From assembly GCA_959602875.1 (NCBI GenBank), contig CAUGVQ010000083.1:1-9300 (forward strand): 9,300 nucleotides of DNA. The letters are read 5' to 3'. The first letter of the stretch is position 1; each line of letters begins with the position of its first letter. Below the pieces are notes generated by a model. That model searched no databases. It had not been told where the DNA came from and saw only the letters and a program-made list of their open reading frames with translations. Positions 1-6,450 of this stretch are shown one piece after another. The translations under genes were made by a program, and so were the position numbers. This DNA is from an uncultured Collinsella sp. (GTDB lineage Bacteria; Actinomycetota; Coriobacteriia; Coriobacteriales; Coriobacteriaceae).

Positions 1-51
1 CCTGACCTCTTGACTGCCAGTCAAGCGCTCTCCCAGCTGAGCTACGCCCCC
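1..51 (-). tRNA. tRNA-Ala (anticodon GGC), 5' part, cut by the window edge
   Basis: Read on the minus strand from 51, the sequence folds as the first two thirds of a tRNA. It has a 7-base acceptor strand GGGGGCG, T8-A9, a D-arm with GCTC/GAGC stem and loop AGCTGGGA, and a 5-bp anticodon stem CTTGA/TCAAG around the loop CTGGCAG. That loop puts the anticodon GGC at 18-16, which reads the alanine codons GCC and GCU. The variable loop AGGTC follows, and the gene then runs off the left edge before the T-arm is complete. The 3' acceptor strand, including the G3-U70 alanine identity pair, cannot be checked. The identity therefore rests on the anticodon alone. It lies 88 bases downstream of proS on the same strand and has its own promoter candidate at 67-95. 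Confidence 0.93.
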
Positions 52-66
52 AAGCAACGAGGAAAT

Positions 67-95
67 ACTATAGGTGAAGTGCTCTTCTTGTGCAA
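67..95 (-). promoter_or_regulatory. Candidate sigma-70-type promoter for the tRNA-Ala gene
   Basis: On the minus strand, a -35-like TTGCAC (95-90) and a -10-like TATAGT (72-67) are separated by exactly 17 bases. The -10 matches the consensus TATAAT at five of six positions; the -35 matches only its first three bases. Transcription would begin near 60, about nine bases before the tRNA 5' end, a normal leader length for a tRNA. The stretch is more AT-rich than the genes around it. The assignment is inferred from motif and spacing. Confidence 0.55.
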
Positions 96-139
96 GGGGT
101 GAATTGTGGCAAATTCTTGCTTAAGAAGATGTCTCTTGT

Positions 140-1852
140 TTAGGAACGCTTAGGGAGAACGAGGTCGCAAACGCGCTGGACAAGCTCATCAACTGCGATA
201 TCGGTGCGCTCCCCTGTCGCACGGTCCTTGACTTCGACGGTGCCGTTTGCAAGCCCGCGCTTGCCCACCACGATCTGGTACGGGAAGCCCATGAGGTCAT
301 TGTCAGCAAACTTCACACCCGGGCGCTCGGCGCGATCATCGAAGATGACCTCCACACCAGCGCTAGAAAGCTCGCGCGCAAGGTTCTCGGCGGCGTCGAA
401 GGCCTCGCCCTTCTTGTCGAGGGAGATGACGGAGACCTCGTAGGGTGCGACGGAGACGGGCCAGATAATGCCCTGATCGTCGTTGTGCTGCTCCACGATG
501 GCGGCAAGCGTGCGGGAGACGCCAACACCGTAGCAACCCATGAGGAAGGGCTTCTCGCGGCCGTCCTCGTCGGTGAAGGTGGCGCCCATGGCGGCGGAGT
601 ACTTGGTGCCGAGCTGGAACACCTGGGACACTTCGATACCGCGTGCGCCCTGAAGGGGCTTACCGCAGTGCGGGCAGGGGTCGCCAGCGTGTACGGTGAT
701 GAGGTCCGCCCACTCGTCGACGGTGAAATCGCGAACCGGACAGGCTCCGGTGTAGTGGTAATCGAGCTCGTTGGCGCCGCAGGTCCAGCTCTTGGAGGCG
801 CGCAGGTTCTCGTCCACCACAAGGCGAATGCCCTGGGGCAGGTTCACAGGACCGATAAAGCCCTTGATAAGGCTGTGCTCGGCTAGCTCCTCCTCGGTCA
901 TGAGGTGATAGGAGCCAAAGAGCTTTTCGGCCTTGCAGTCGTTGAGCTCATGGTCGCCCGGGACGATGCAGACAACCGGCTCACCCTCGCCGGTGATGAG
1001 CGCGAGCGACTTGCGCGTGCCGTTCTCGGGAAAGCCAAAGAACGCAGCGACCGCCTCGATGGAGCCAAGGCCGGGGGTGTGCACCTTGGTGAGGGTGCCG
1101 TCGCCCGGGCCCTCGGTAACCGCGACCGTGGTCGTGGCAGCCTCCTCGTCGGCGGCAAAGCCGCAGGAGTCGCAGTAGACAAGCGCGGCCTCACCAGCGT
1201 CCGCGAGCGCCATGAACTCAACGGAGGTGTCGCCGCCGATCTGGCCGGAGTCAGCGACCACGGGGAGTGCTTTGATGCCGCAGCGCTCGCAGATGTTGGC
1301 ATACGCCTGCTTCATGGCGTCGTAGGTCTCCTGCAGGCTCTCCTGCGTGGCGTTGAACGAATATCCGTCCTTCATGATAAACTCGCGGCCGCGCATGAGG
1401 CCAAAACGCGGGCGCATCTCGTCGCGGAACTTGTCCTGGATCTGGTACAGGTTCACGGGGAGCTGCTTGTAGCTCTTAAGCTCGTTGGTGATGAGGTCGG
1501 TCACCGTCTCCTCATGAGTGGGGCCGAGAGCGAACTCGCGCCCGTGACGGTCGGTCACGCGCATGAGCTCGGGGCCGTAGGCGCCCCAGCGGCCGCTCTC
1601 GCGCCAGAGCTCGGCATCCGTGAGGATAGGCATGAGCATCTCCTGAGCGCCGGCGGCGTCCATCTCGTCGCGCACGATGGACTCGATCTTTTTCAGCGAG
1701 CGCCACGCAAGCGGCAGGTAGCTGTAAAGGCCGGCAGCCTGCTTGCGGATCATGCCGGCGCGCAGCATAAGCTTGTGGCTTGCGAGCTCAGCCTCCGCGG
1801 GGTCCTCCTTGAGCGTCGGGGCGTAGAGCCTGGACATGAGCATGTAAGACAT
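140..1852 (-). CDS. proS: Proline--tRNA ligase (ProRS), bacterial type with editing domain
   Basis: Charges tRNA-Pro with proline in the cytoplasm. The chosen start gives 570 residues, close to the 572 of E. coli ProRS. Class II motif 1 lies around residues 58-83. Motif 2 is near 142-166 (FRDE, RPRF, GREFIMKD) and motif 3 near 439-455 (GCYGVGVSR). Between motifs 2 and 3 sits the INS-type editing insert (about 224-407). It has the conserved Lys at 281, a GDHELN stretch near 299-304, and two Cys pairs (CDSC at 227-230, CPHC at 393-396). The C-terminal anticodon-binding domain spans about 467-563. An in-frame TTG at 1870 would add six residues, but AAGGAG lies between the two candidates, five bases before the ATG at 1852, so the ATG is preferred. 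It is the last gene of the operon, 45 bases after ispG, and ends with TAA. No terminator is seen after it. Confidence 0.97.
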   Translation of the reverse strand: MSYMLMSRLYAPTLKEDPAEAELASHKLMLRAGMIRKQAAGLYSYLPLAWRSLKKIESIVRDEMDAAGAQEMLMPILTDAELWRESGRWGAYGPELMRVTDRHGREFALGPTHEETVTDLITNELKSYKQLPVNLYQIQDKFRDEMRPRFGLMRGREFIMKDGYSFNATQESLQETYDAMKQAYANICERCGIKALPVVADSGQIGGDTSVEFMALADAGEAALVYCDSCGFAADEEAATTTVAVTEGPGDGTLTKVHTPGLGSIEAVAAFFGFPENGTRKSLALITGEGEPVVCIVPGDHELNDCKAEKLFGSYHLMTEEELAEHSLIKGFIGPVNLPQGIRLVVDENLRASKSWTCGANELDYHYTGACPVRDFTVDEWADLITVHAGDPCPHCGKPLQGARGIEVSQVFQLGTKYSAAMGATFTDEDGREKPFLMGCYGVGVSRTLAAIVEQHNDDQGIIWPVSVAPYEVSVISLDKKGEAFDAAENLARELSSAGVEVIFDDRAERPGVKFADNDLMGFPYQIVVGKRGLANGTVEVKDRATGERTDIAVDELVQRVCDLVLPKRS

Positions 1853-1857
1853 CGCAA

Positions 1858-1863
1858 CTCCTT
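1858..1863 (-). promoter_or_regulatory. Ribosome binding site that fixes the proS start
   Basis: AAGGAG on the minus strand stands five bases before the ATG at 1852. It lies inside the coding sequence that a start at the upstream in-frame TTG (1870-1868) would give, so it argues for the 570-residue product over the 576-residue one. Confidence 0.8.
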
Positions 1864-1878
1864 GTGTCAACTATTCGT

Positions 1879-1898
1879 GCGCCCGTACGTGCAGGCGC
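1879..1898 (-). other. Small GC inverted repeat between ispG and proS
   Basis: A 5-bp perfect stem (GCGCC with GGCGC, arms 1898-1894 and 1883-1879) encloses a 10-base loop containing the palindrome CGTACG. It starts at the last base of the ispG stop codon. No T-tract follows on the minus strand, so it does not look like a terminator. Any role, such as RNA processing or stability, is speculative. Confidence 0.35.
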
Positions 1899-2962
1899 TA
1901 AAGCGTCTCGATCTCGCGCATGAGCTCATCGATGATAGCATCCTCGCTCACTTTGCGCAGCACCTCGCCGTGGCGGAATATGAGTCCGCAGCCGCGTCCG
2001 CAGGCCACGCCCACATCCGCTCCGGCAGCCTCGCCAGGTCCGTTCACCACGCAGCCCATGACCGCGACGGAGATGGGCTTGGTCACGCCCTTGAGTCTGC
2101 GCTCGACCTCCTCGGCGATAGGAATAAGGTCAACTTGCGTGCGACCGCAGGTGGGGCAGCTTACGAGCTCCGGCCCGCGACGGCGTAGCCCCAGGCACTC
2201 GAGGATGCCCCAGGCAACGGGCGGCTCCTCAACGGGGTTTGCCGTGAGGGACACGCGCAGTGTGTCGCCGATGCCGTCGGCAAGAAGGGCGCCTAAGCCG
2301 ACGGCGCTTTTGATGGTGCCCTGCCTCACCGTTCCCGCCTCGGTTACGCCAAGGTGAAGCGGCACCTGCGGAAGCTCGCGCGAGAGCGCGCGGTAGGTGG
2401 CGATGGTTGTGGGCACGTCGTGGGCCTTGGCGGAAAGAACGATGTTTTCAAACCCGCGCCCCTCGAAATGCTCGACAAAGCGCAGGGAGGACGCAACGAG
2501 CTTCTGAGGAAGGGTAAGATTCTCGTTTTGCGCGATGTCGTCCTCAAGCGACCCGGCGTTCACGCCGATGCGGATGGCGATGCCGGCTTCTCCTGCGGCG
2601 TCGATTACCGCGTCCACCTTCTCCCAGGAGCCGATGTTGCCGGGGTTGATGCGAAGCTTTGCCGCACCGGCCTCAATGGCGCCAAGCGCTAGGCGATGGT
2701 CGAAGTGAATGTCCGCCACGATGGGTACGGGCGATTCGGCGCAGATGGTGCGGAAGCTCTTGAGGGCCGCGCGCGAAGGCACCGAGACGCGTACGATGTC
2801 GCAGCCGGCGTCCGCAAGGGCGCGCACCTGGTTCAGCGTCGCGGTTGCATCGACGGTATTGGTCGAGGTCATGGACTGCACGACGACGGGCGCACCCCCG
2901 CCAATGGTCACTTCGCCCACGTGGACGGGACGGGTCTTGGTGCGTGCGGCGTTCTCAAACAT
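1898..2962 (-). CDS. ispG: 4-hydroxy-3-methylbut-2-enyl diphosphate synthase (IspG/GcpE)
   Basis: Penultimate enzyme of the MEP isoprenoid pathway. It reductively opens the cyclic diphosphate MEcPP to HMBPP using a [4Fe-4S] cluster. The protein has 354 residues, usual for the short bacterial form without the plant-type insert. The N-terminal TIM-barrel part shows VQSMTSTNT (28-36), VADIHFDHR (82-90) and LRINPGNIG (103-111). The C-terminal cluster domain has CPTCGR (Cys269, Cys272) and GCVVNGPGE (Cys304, Glu311), the three cysteine ligands and the glutamate expected from E. coli IspG. The ATG start has GAGGGGG six bases upstream, overlapping the stop codon of the M50 protease gene, from which it is separated by 12 bases. 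It shares the operon with dxr, the first committed enzyme of the same pathway. It ends with TAG. Confidence 0.97.
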   Translation of the reverse strand: MFENAARTKTRPVHVGEVTIGGGAPVVVQSMTSTNTVDATATLNQVRALADAGCDIVRVSVPSRAALKSFRTICAESPVPIVADIHFDHRLALGAIEAGAAKLRINPGNIGSWEKVDAVIDAAGEAGIAIRIGVNAGSLEDDIAQNENLTLPQKLVASSLRFVEHFEGRGFENIVLSAKAHDVPTTIATYRALSRELPQVPLHLGVTEAGTVRQGTIKSAVGLGALLADGIGDTLRVSLTANPVEEPPVAWGILECLGLRRRGPELVSCPTCGRTQVDLIPIAEEVERRLKGVTKPISVAVMGCVVNGPGEAAGADVGVACGRGCGLIFRHGEVLRKVSEDAIIDELMREIETL

Positions 2963-2974
2963 GCGTGACCCCCT

Positions 2975-4342
2975 CTACAGGATGAAGCGAATGATGTCTG
3001 CACGGAGCAGGTAGATAAAGAGCGCGCCGAACAGGGCGATGCCGATGTAGGAAAGCGCGGTCTGCACTTTTACCGAAAGCGGGCGGCGAATGACGGACTG
3101 TACGATCTCGATCACAAGCTTGCCGCCGTCGAGGGGCGGTATGGGCAGGAGGTTCATGAAACCGAGCGAGAACGAGATGAGGGCGGCCACGCTGAGGAAG
3201 GTGGAAGCGCCGCTCTCCGCCGCGGCGGCAGCCATGACGGAGATGCCCACCACCGAGGTGGAGCTGTCGAGGACCTCGAGCGTGCGCTGGGGGTTCACGA
3301 GCTGCATGATGGAATCGGCGGTAAGCGCAAGGTAGGACCAGGTCACGCTCGCAGCTTGAGCGGGGTTGAGGTGGACCGTCTCCTGCGGCGCGGTAATGCC
3401 TATGGCGTCGGCACCCTCGGCATCCACGGTTACCGTGAGCTCTTTGCCCTCGCGCGAGAGTACCATGTCGAAGGGCTCGGACATGTCGAGCGTGCCGATG
3501 GCTTTTGCGATGTCGGAGAAGCTGTCCGTGGCGGATCCCGCAACCGAGAGAACGGTGTCCCCCGCCTCGATGCCCGCCGCAGCTGCCGGCGAGGCAGTCT
3601 CGACGGTGCCTATGGTGTTCACGTCCACCGTCGCGGTGACACCGACGAACATGTAGATCGCCATAAGGAGCAGAAAACCGGAGACGAGGTTCACCGCAAC
3701 GCCTGCAACGAGGATGAACGCGCGGGCGAAGAAGCCTTTGCCGGCGTATGTGTGGGACCGCTCTCGCTCAAAGAAGGCGTTCTCCCCCATCGGCGGCTCC
3801 CATGCCTCGCCGGAGCGGGTCGCCTCTTCGCGCTTGAACTGCGCGCCGTCGAGCAGCGTGGCTCCCGTCTTGTCGCGCGGAGCGGCTGCATAGGTTGAGG
3901 GGTAGTAGACGCCGGGCTTCTCGCCTGCCGCCTCATCATATCTGCCCTCGATAGAGCCCCAGTCGAGGAGCTGCACGCAGGCGGCGAGCGCGTCTTCCTC
4001 AGAAATGGAGAGTGCCTCCGCAAGCTCTGCGACTGTTGCCGTACCGCGGCGGTGCACTTCAGATAGGACGCGCTTGGCGATTGCGCTGTCGCCCTCGGGC
4101 TCCATGCCGCAGACCATGGCGTAGCCGCCGAGCAGAAGCGGCGTTACGCCGAACTTCGTGCCGATGCGGCGTGAGACGTGGTGAAGATTGAACCGACAGG
4201 GCAGGCCGAGGAAGAACTCGGTGACGCGCACGCCGACGGCGCGCGAAGCTAAGAAGTGACCGCCCTCGTGCACGAACACGAGCGCGGACAACATGAGGAG
4301 GCCCCAGAACAGGGGTCGGATGAAACCAAGGAGCGTCTCCAT
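2975..4342 (-). CDS. rseP: M50 site-2 protease (RseP/RasP/Rip1 family) with a winged-helix-like insert
   Basis: Membrane zinc protease that cleaves substrates within the bilayer, typically anti-sigma factors or remnant signal peptides. The preferred start gives 455 residues. Membrane segment 1 (about 8-30) carries HEGGH (His25, Glu26, His29). A membrane-associated hairpin ends in GGYAMVCGM (72-80). Segment 2 (about 205-232) holds the AGVAVN motif. One PDZ domain follows (about 241-310, SPAAAAGIEAGD). Segment 3 ends in the third zinc-ligand motif LPIPPLDGG (Asp405), and segment 4 is about 429-446. With one PDZ it resembles RasP and Rip1 rather than the two-PDZ E. coli RseP. Residues 81-200 are an unusually long insert, the first half of which looks like a winged helix. 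The start at ATG 4342 is chosen because AAAGG is 10 bases upstream; an in-frame TTG at 4351 lies only one base after that site. It sits between dxr and ispG and ends with TAG. Substrates cannot be told from sequence. Confidence 0.94.
   Translation of the reverse strand: METLLGFIRPLFWGLLMLSALVFVHEGGHFLASRAVGVRVTEFFLGLPCRFNLHHVSRRIGTKFGVTPLLLGGYAMVCGMEPEGDSAIAKRVLSEVHRRGTATVAELAEALSISEEDALAACVQLLDWGSIEGRYDEAAGEKPGVYYPSTYAAAPRDKTGATLLDGAQFKREEATRSGEAWEPPMGENAFFERERSHTYAGKGFFARAFILVAGVAVNLVSGFLLLMAIYMFVGVTATVDVNTIGTVETASPAAAAGIEAGDTVLSVAGSATDSFSDIAKAIGTLDMSEPFDMVLSREGKELTVTVDAEGADAIGITAPQETVHLNPAQAASVTWSYLALTADSIMQLVNPQRTLEVLDSSTSVVGISVMAAAAAESGASTFLSVAALISFSLGFMNLLPIPPLDGGKLVIEIVQSVIRRPLSVKVQTALSYIGIALFGALFIYLLRADIIRFIL
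3932..4087 (-). other. Winged helix-turn-helix-like segment inside the M50 protease
   Basis: This covers residues about 86-137 of the protease. The pattern reads as a helix (AIAKRVLSEVHRRG), the start of a second helix (VAELAEAL), a short turn (SIS), a third helix (EEDALAACVQLLDWG) and a wing ending around VYYPST (145-150). This spacing is typical of small winged-helix domains. The putative recognition helix has acidic residues and no Lys or Arg, which speaks against ordinary DNA binding and for a protein contact. In the family, this loop lies on the cytoplasmic side next to the active site. The fold is my reading of the sequence pattern, not a search result. Confidence 0.6.
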
Positions 4343-4352
4343 GGGTGGCAAG

Positions 4353-4357
4353 CCTTT
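4353..4357 (-). promoter_or_regulatory. Ribosome binding site that decides the M50 protease start
   Basis: AAAGG on the minus strand is 10 bases before the ATG at 4342 and only one base before the in-frame TTG at 4351. The spacing favours the ATG, although the site is weaker than those of its neighbours. It lies in the 27-base gap after dxr. Confidence 0.6.
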
Positions 4358-4369
4358 CGGTACGGGGAC

Positions 4370-5539
4370 CTAGCGGGCGCGGGCGGCGAGGTAGGTGCGC
4401 GCCTCGGAACGTGCCCAGAGGTCGATCTGCTCGAGCTGTTCGAGCGATTCTACCCGCATTGCGTCATGCTGCTCGAGGCAATGGGCCACGCAACCGTCGA
4501 TATCGGTGAATGCACACGATTCTGCAAGGAAGGCGGCAACAGCAACCTCGTTGGCAGCGTTGAGGACGCACGGCGCGGTGCCGCCCGTGCGCGCGGCCTC
4601 CTCGGCAAGCGCGAGGCACGGGAATGCCTCGGTATCTGGTGAACCGAAGGTAAGCTGGGCAATCTCGCGGAAATCGATACGCTCCGCCGGCGTCTCCCAG
4701 CGCTCGGGGTACGAAAGAGCATACTGGATGGGGAGGCGCATGTCAGACGCGCCAAGGTGGGCGATCACGGCCCCGTCGCGGTATTCGACCATGGAGTGAA
4801 TGCGGCTCTCGCGCTGGATGAGGACGGGGATGCGCTCTACAGGAAGATCGAAGAGCTGCATGGCCTCGATGCGCTCGAAACCTTTGTTCATGAGCGTGGC
4901 GGAGTCGATGGTGATCTTGGCACCCATGTTCCAGGTGGGATGTGCGAGCGCATCGGCGCGGGTGACGTGGGCGAGCTCAGTGCGCGTACGGCCGAAGAAG
5001 GGGCCGCCCGAGCAGGTGAGCCAGATTCGGTAGACCTCCTCGGCGCGCTCACCGAGCAGGCACTGGAAGATAGCGCTGTGTTCTGAGTCGACAGGCAGCA
5101 GCTGGCCTGCGGACGCCATGGGCATAAGGAGGTCGCCGCCGACGACGAGCGACTCCTTGTTGGCGAGCGCGAGGCGCTTCTCCCCTTTTAGAACGTGGTA
5201 GCTCGCCTCGAGTCCCACGGCGCCCACAACGGCGACAAGGACCGTGTCGGCCTCGGGCGTGTCGGCGAGCTCGGCAAGTGCGGAGACGCCGGTGAGAAGC
5301 TTGGTCCCTTTGGGGAGCTCAGAGAGACAGGGGTCCTTAGCATGGGCATCATCGGTAACCGCGACCAGCGGCACATTGAACTCGCGCGCAGCGGCAACGA
5401 GCTCGGCGGTACGGCTGTGCGCGGAGAGCGCGACGACCTCGATGCGGTCGGGATGCTGGCGGCAGACGTCGAGCGCCTGCTGGCCGATAGAGCCCGTACA
5501 GCCAAGGATGACGAGGCGGATACGCCCGGCGTCGGTCAT
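4370..5539 (-). CDS. dxr: 1-deoxy-D-xylulose 5-phosphate reductoisomerase (Dxr/IspC)
   Basis: First committed step of the MEP pathway: NADPH-dependent rearrangement and reduction of DXP to MEP; the known target of fosmidomycin. The product has 389 residues, the usual length. The N-terminal NADPH-binding site is GCTGSIGQQ (13-21). ANKESLVVGG (126-135) follows, then the metal ligands Asp151 and Glu153 (DSEHSAIFQC). Next come LTCSGGPF (174-181), the active-site flap with HPTWNMG (200-206, Trp203) and the third ligand Glu222 in MNKGFE. His248 lies in HSMVEY. The motif preceding it, usually HPQS or HRxS, here reads QRES. The start is fixed by AGGAGG six bases before the ATG; the frame stays open further upstream but only inside cdsA. 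The start codon overlaps the cdsA stop as ATGA, so the two are probably translationally coupled. It ends with TAG. Confidence 0.97.
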   Translation of the reverse strand: MTDAGRIRLVILGCTGSIGQQALDVCRQHPDRIEVVALSAHSRTAELVAAAREFNVPLVAVTDDAHAKDPCLSELPKGTKLLTGVSALAELADTPEADTVLVAVVGAVGLEASYHVLKGEKRLALANKESLVVGGDLLMPMASAGQLLPVDSEHSAIFQCLLGERAEEVYRIWLTCSGGPFFGRTRTELAHVTRADALAHPTWNMGAKITIDSATLMNKGFERIEAMQLFDLPVERIPVLIQRESRIHSMVEYRDGAVIAHLGASDMRLPIQYALSYPERWETPAERIDFREIAQLTFGSPDTEAFPCLALAEEAARTGGTAPCVLNAANEVAVAAFLAESCAFTDIDGCVAHCLEQHDAMRVESLEQLEQIDLWARSEARTYLAARAR

Positions 5540-6444
5540 AGGATGCCTCCTATATAGAGCATGAGCATGGCTGTGATGCAGCCGAAGATGAGCGAATCGC
5601 ACCGGTCGAGCATGCCGCCGTGACCGGGGATGAGGTTGCCGGAGTCCTTAACGCCCACGCCGCGCTTGATGCGCGATTCGATAAGATCGCCGAAGACGCC
5701 GAGAATGGCAACGACGACACCGGTTAGGAGCGCATAGCCGAGCGAGAGCGGGAAGAGATGGGTGGCCCAGACGATGAGCCAGATGATGACCGATCCCGCG
5801 ATGCCGCCGGCAAAGCCCTCCCAGGACTTCTTGGGCGAGATCTTGGGCGCCATCTTATGACGGCCGAATTGGCGTCCCACAAGGTAGGCGAAGGAGTCAG
5901 AGACCCAAAGCGACGCGCAGGAACCGATGGCGAGAAGCGCCCCCGCAAAACCGGGAGCGGCGTCGCGCAACAGAACGATGGACGAGAGCATAAAGCCGGT
6001 GTAGAGCGGGCCCATGAGCGTGACGGCAACATCGGCGATGCGCGTGCGGGGCGTGTAGACGTACCAGAGGCCGCACGAAAGCACGAAAATGAAGATGAGG
6101 GCCGTCATCGCGATGCTCTCACCCAGTGCGGCGACGGGAAAAAGCGCGCTGCAGGCAACGCCAAGAGCGAGGTTGGGCACCTTACCGTCACGCCGTGTCA
6201 TGAGGAAGAACTCGTAGGCGCAAAGTCCGCTGATGAGCGCGACGAAGATGGCGGCGGGAACGGGTCCGGCAAGAAGGCAGCCGATAAAGAGCGCCGCATA
6301 CACGACGCCAGAGACGATGCGCGTAAGAAGTGCGCTCGAACTGTCCTTAGGGGCATCGGTCACCTTAACGCGGCCGCGCGCTTGGCTAAGGACGCTAGAG
6401 ACGTTCGTGCGCTTATGCTCTTGTGCCTGAGAATCGTGATCCAT
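5536..6444 (-). CDS. cdsA: Phosphatidate cytidylyltransferase (CDP-diglyceride synthase)
   Basis: Integral membrane enzyme that makes CDP-diacylglycerol from phosphatidic acid and CTP, the precursor of phosphatidylglycerol, cardiolipin and phosphatidylinositol. The protein has 302 residues with about eight hydrophobic segments between residues 41 and 302. The C-terminal part has the family signature at 257-283: SRIKRG, then KDSGNLIPGHGG, then the DRCD aspartates. The upstream conserved region is WVSDSFAYLVGRQFG (180-194) with KISPKKSWEG (200-209). The first ~38 residues are hydrophilic and charged, a cytoplasmic tail with no recognised domain. The ATG is six bases after the uppS stop. The nearest good ribosome binding site (AGGAGGA, 6464-6458) is 13 bases upstream, longer than usual, so re-initiation after uppS is likely. 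No better in-frame start is visible before the first membrane segment. It ends with TGA, overlapping dxr. Confidence 0.95.
   Translation of the reverse strand: MDHDSQAQEHKRTNVSSVLSQARGRVKVTDAPKDSSSALLTRIVSGVVYAALFIGCLLAGPVPAAIFVALISGLCAYEFFLMTRRDGKVPNLALGVACSALFPVAALGESIAMTALIFIFVLSCGLWYVYTPRTRIADVAVTLMGPLYTGFMLSSIVLLRDAAPGFAGALLAIGSCASLWVSDSFAYLVGRQFGRHKMAPKISPKKSWEGFAGGIAGSVIIWLIVWATHLFPLSLGYALLTGVVVAILGVFGDLIESRIKRGVGVKDSGNLIPGHGGMLDRCDSLIFGCITAMLMLYIGGIL
5546..5551 (-). promoter_or_regulatory. Ribosome binding site that fixes the dxr start inside the end of cdsA
   Basis: A perfect AGGAGG is six bases before the ATG at 5539 and lies within the last codons of cdsA. It excludes the longer reading (start at 5602, 21 extra residues with a His-rich, non-family N-terminus). 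Confidence 0.85.
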
Positions 6445-6450
6445 CGTGAG

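Noticed and set aside
1830..1873. TTGACA at 1872-1867 as the -35 of a proS promoter
   Set aside because: A -10 at 17 bases would fall inside proS (TTACAT, weak), so the transcript would start after the start codon.
905..2188. Long plus-strand open frame (427 codons) opposite proS and the end of ispG
   Set aside because: It is antisense to two unmistakable genes and its product shows no family pattern. Long antisense frames are common in GC-rich DNA.
5540..5602. Longer dxr start at 5602
   Set aside because: The extra 21 residues are His-rich, unlike the family, and overlap cdsA. A perfect AGGAGG serves the ATG at 5539.
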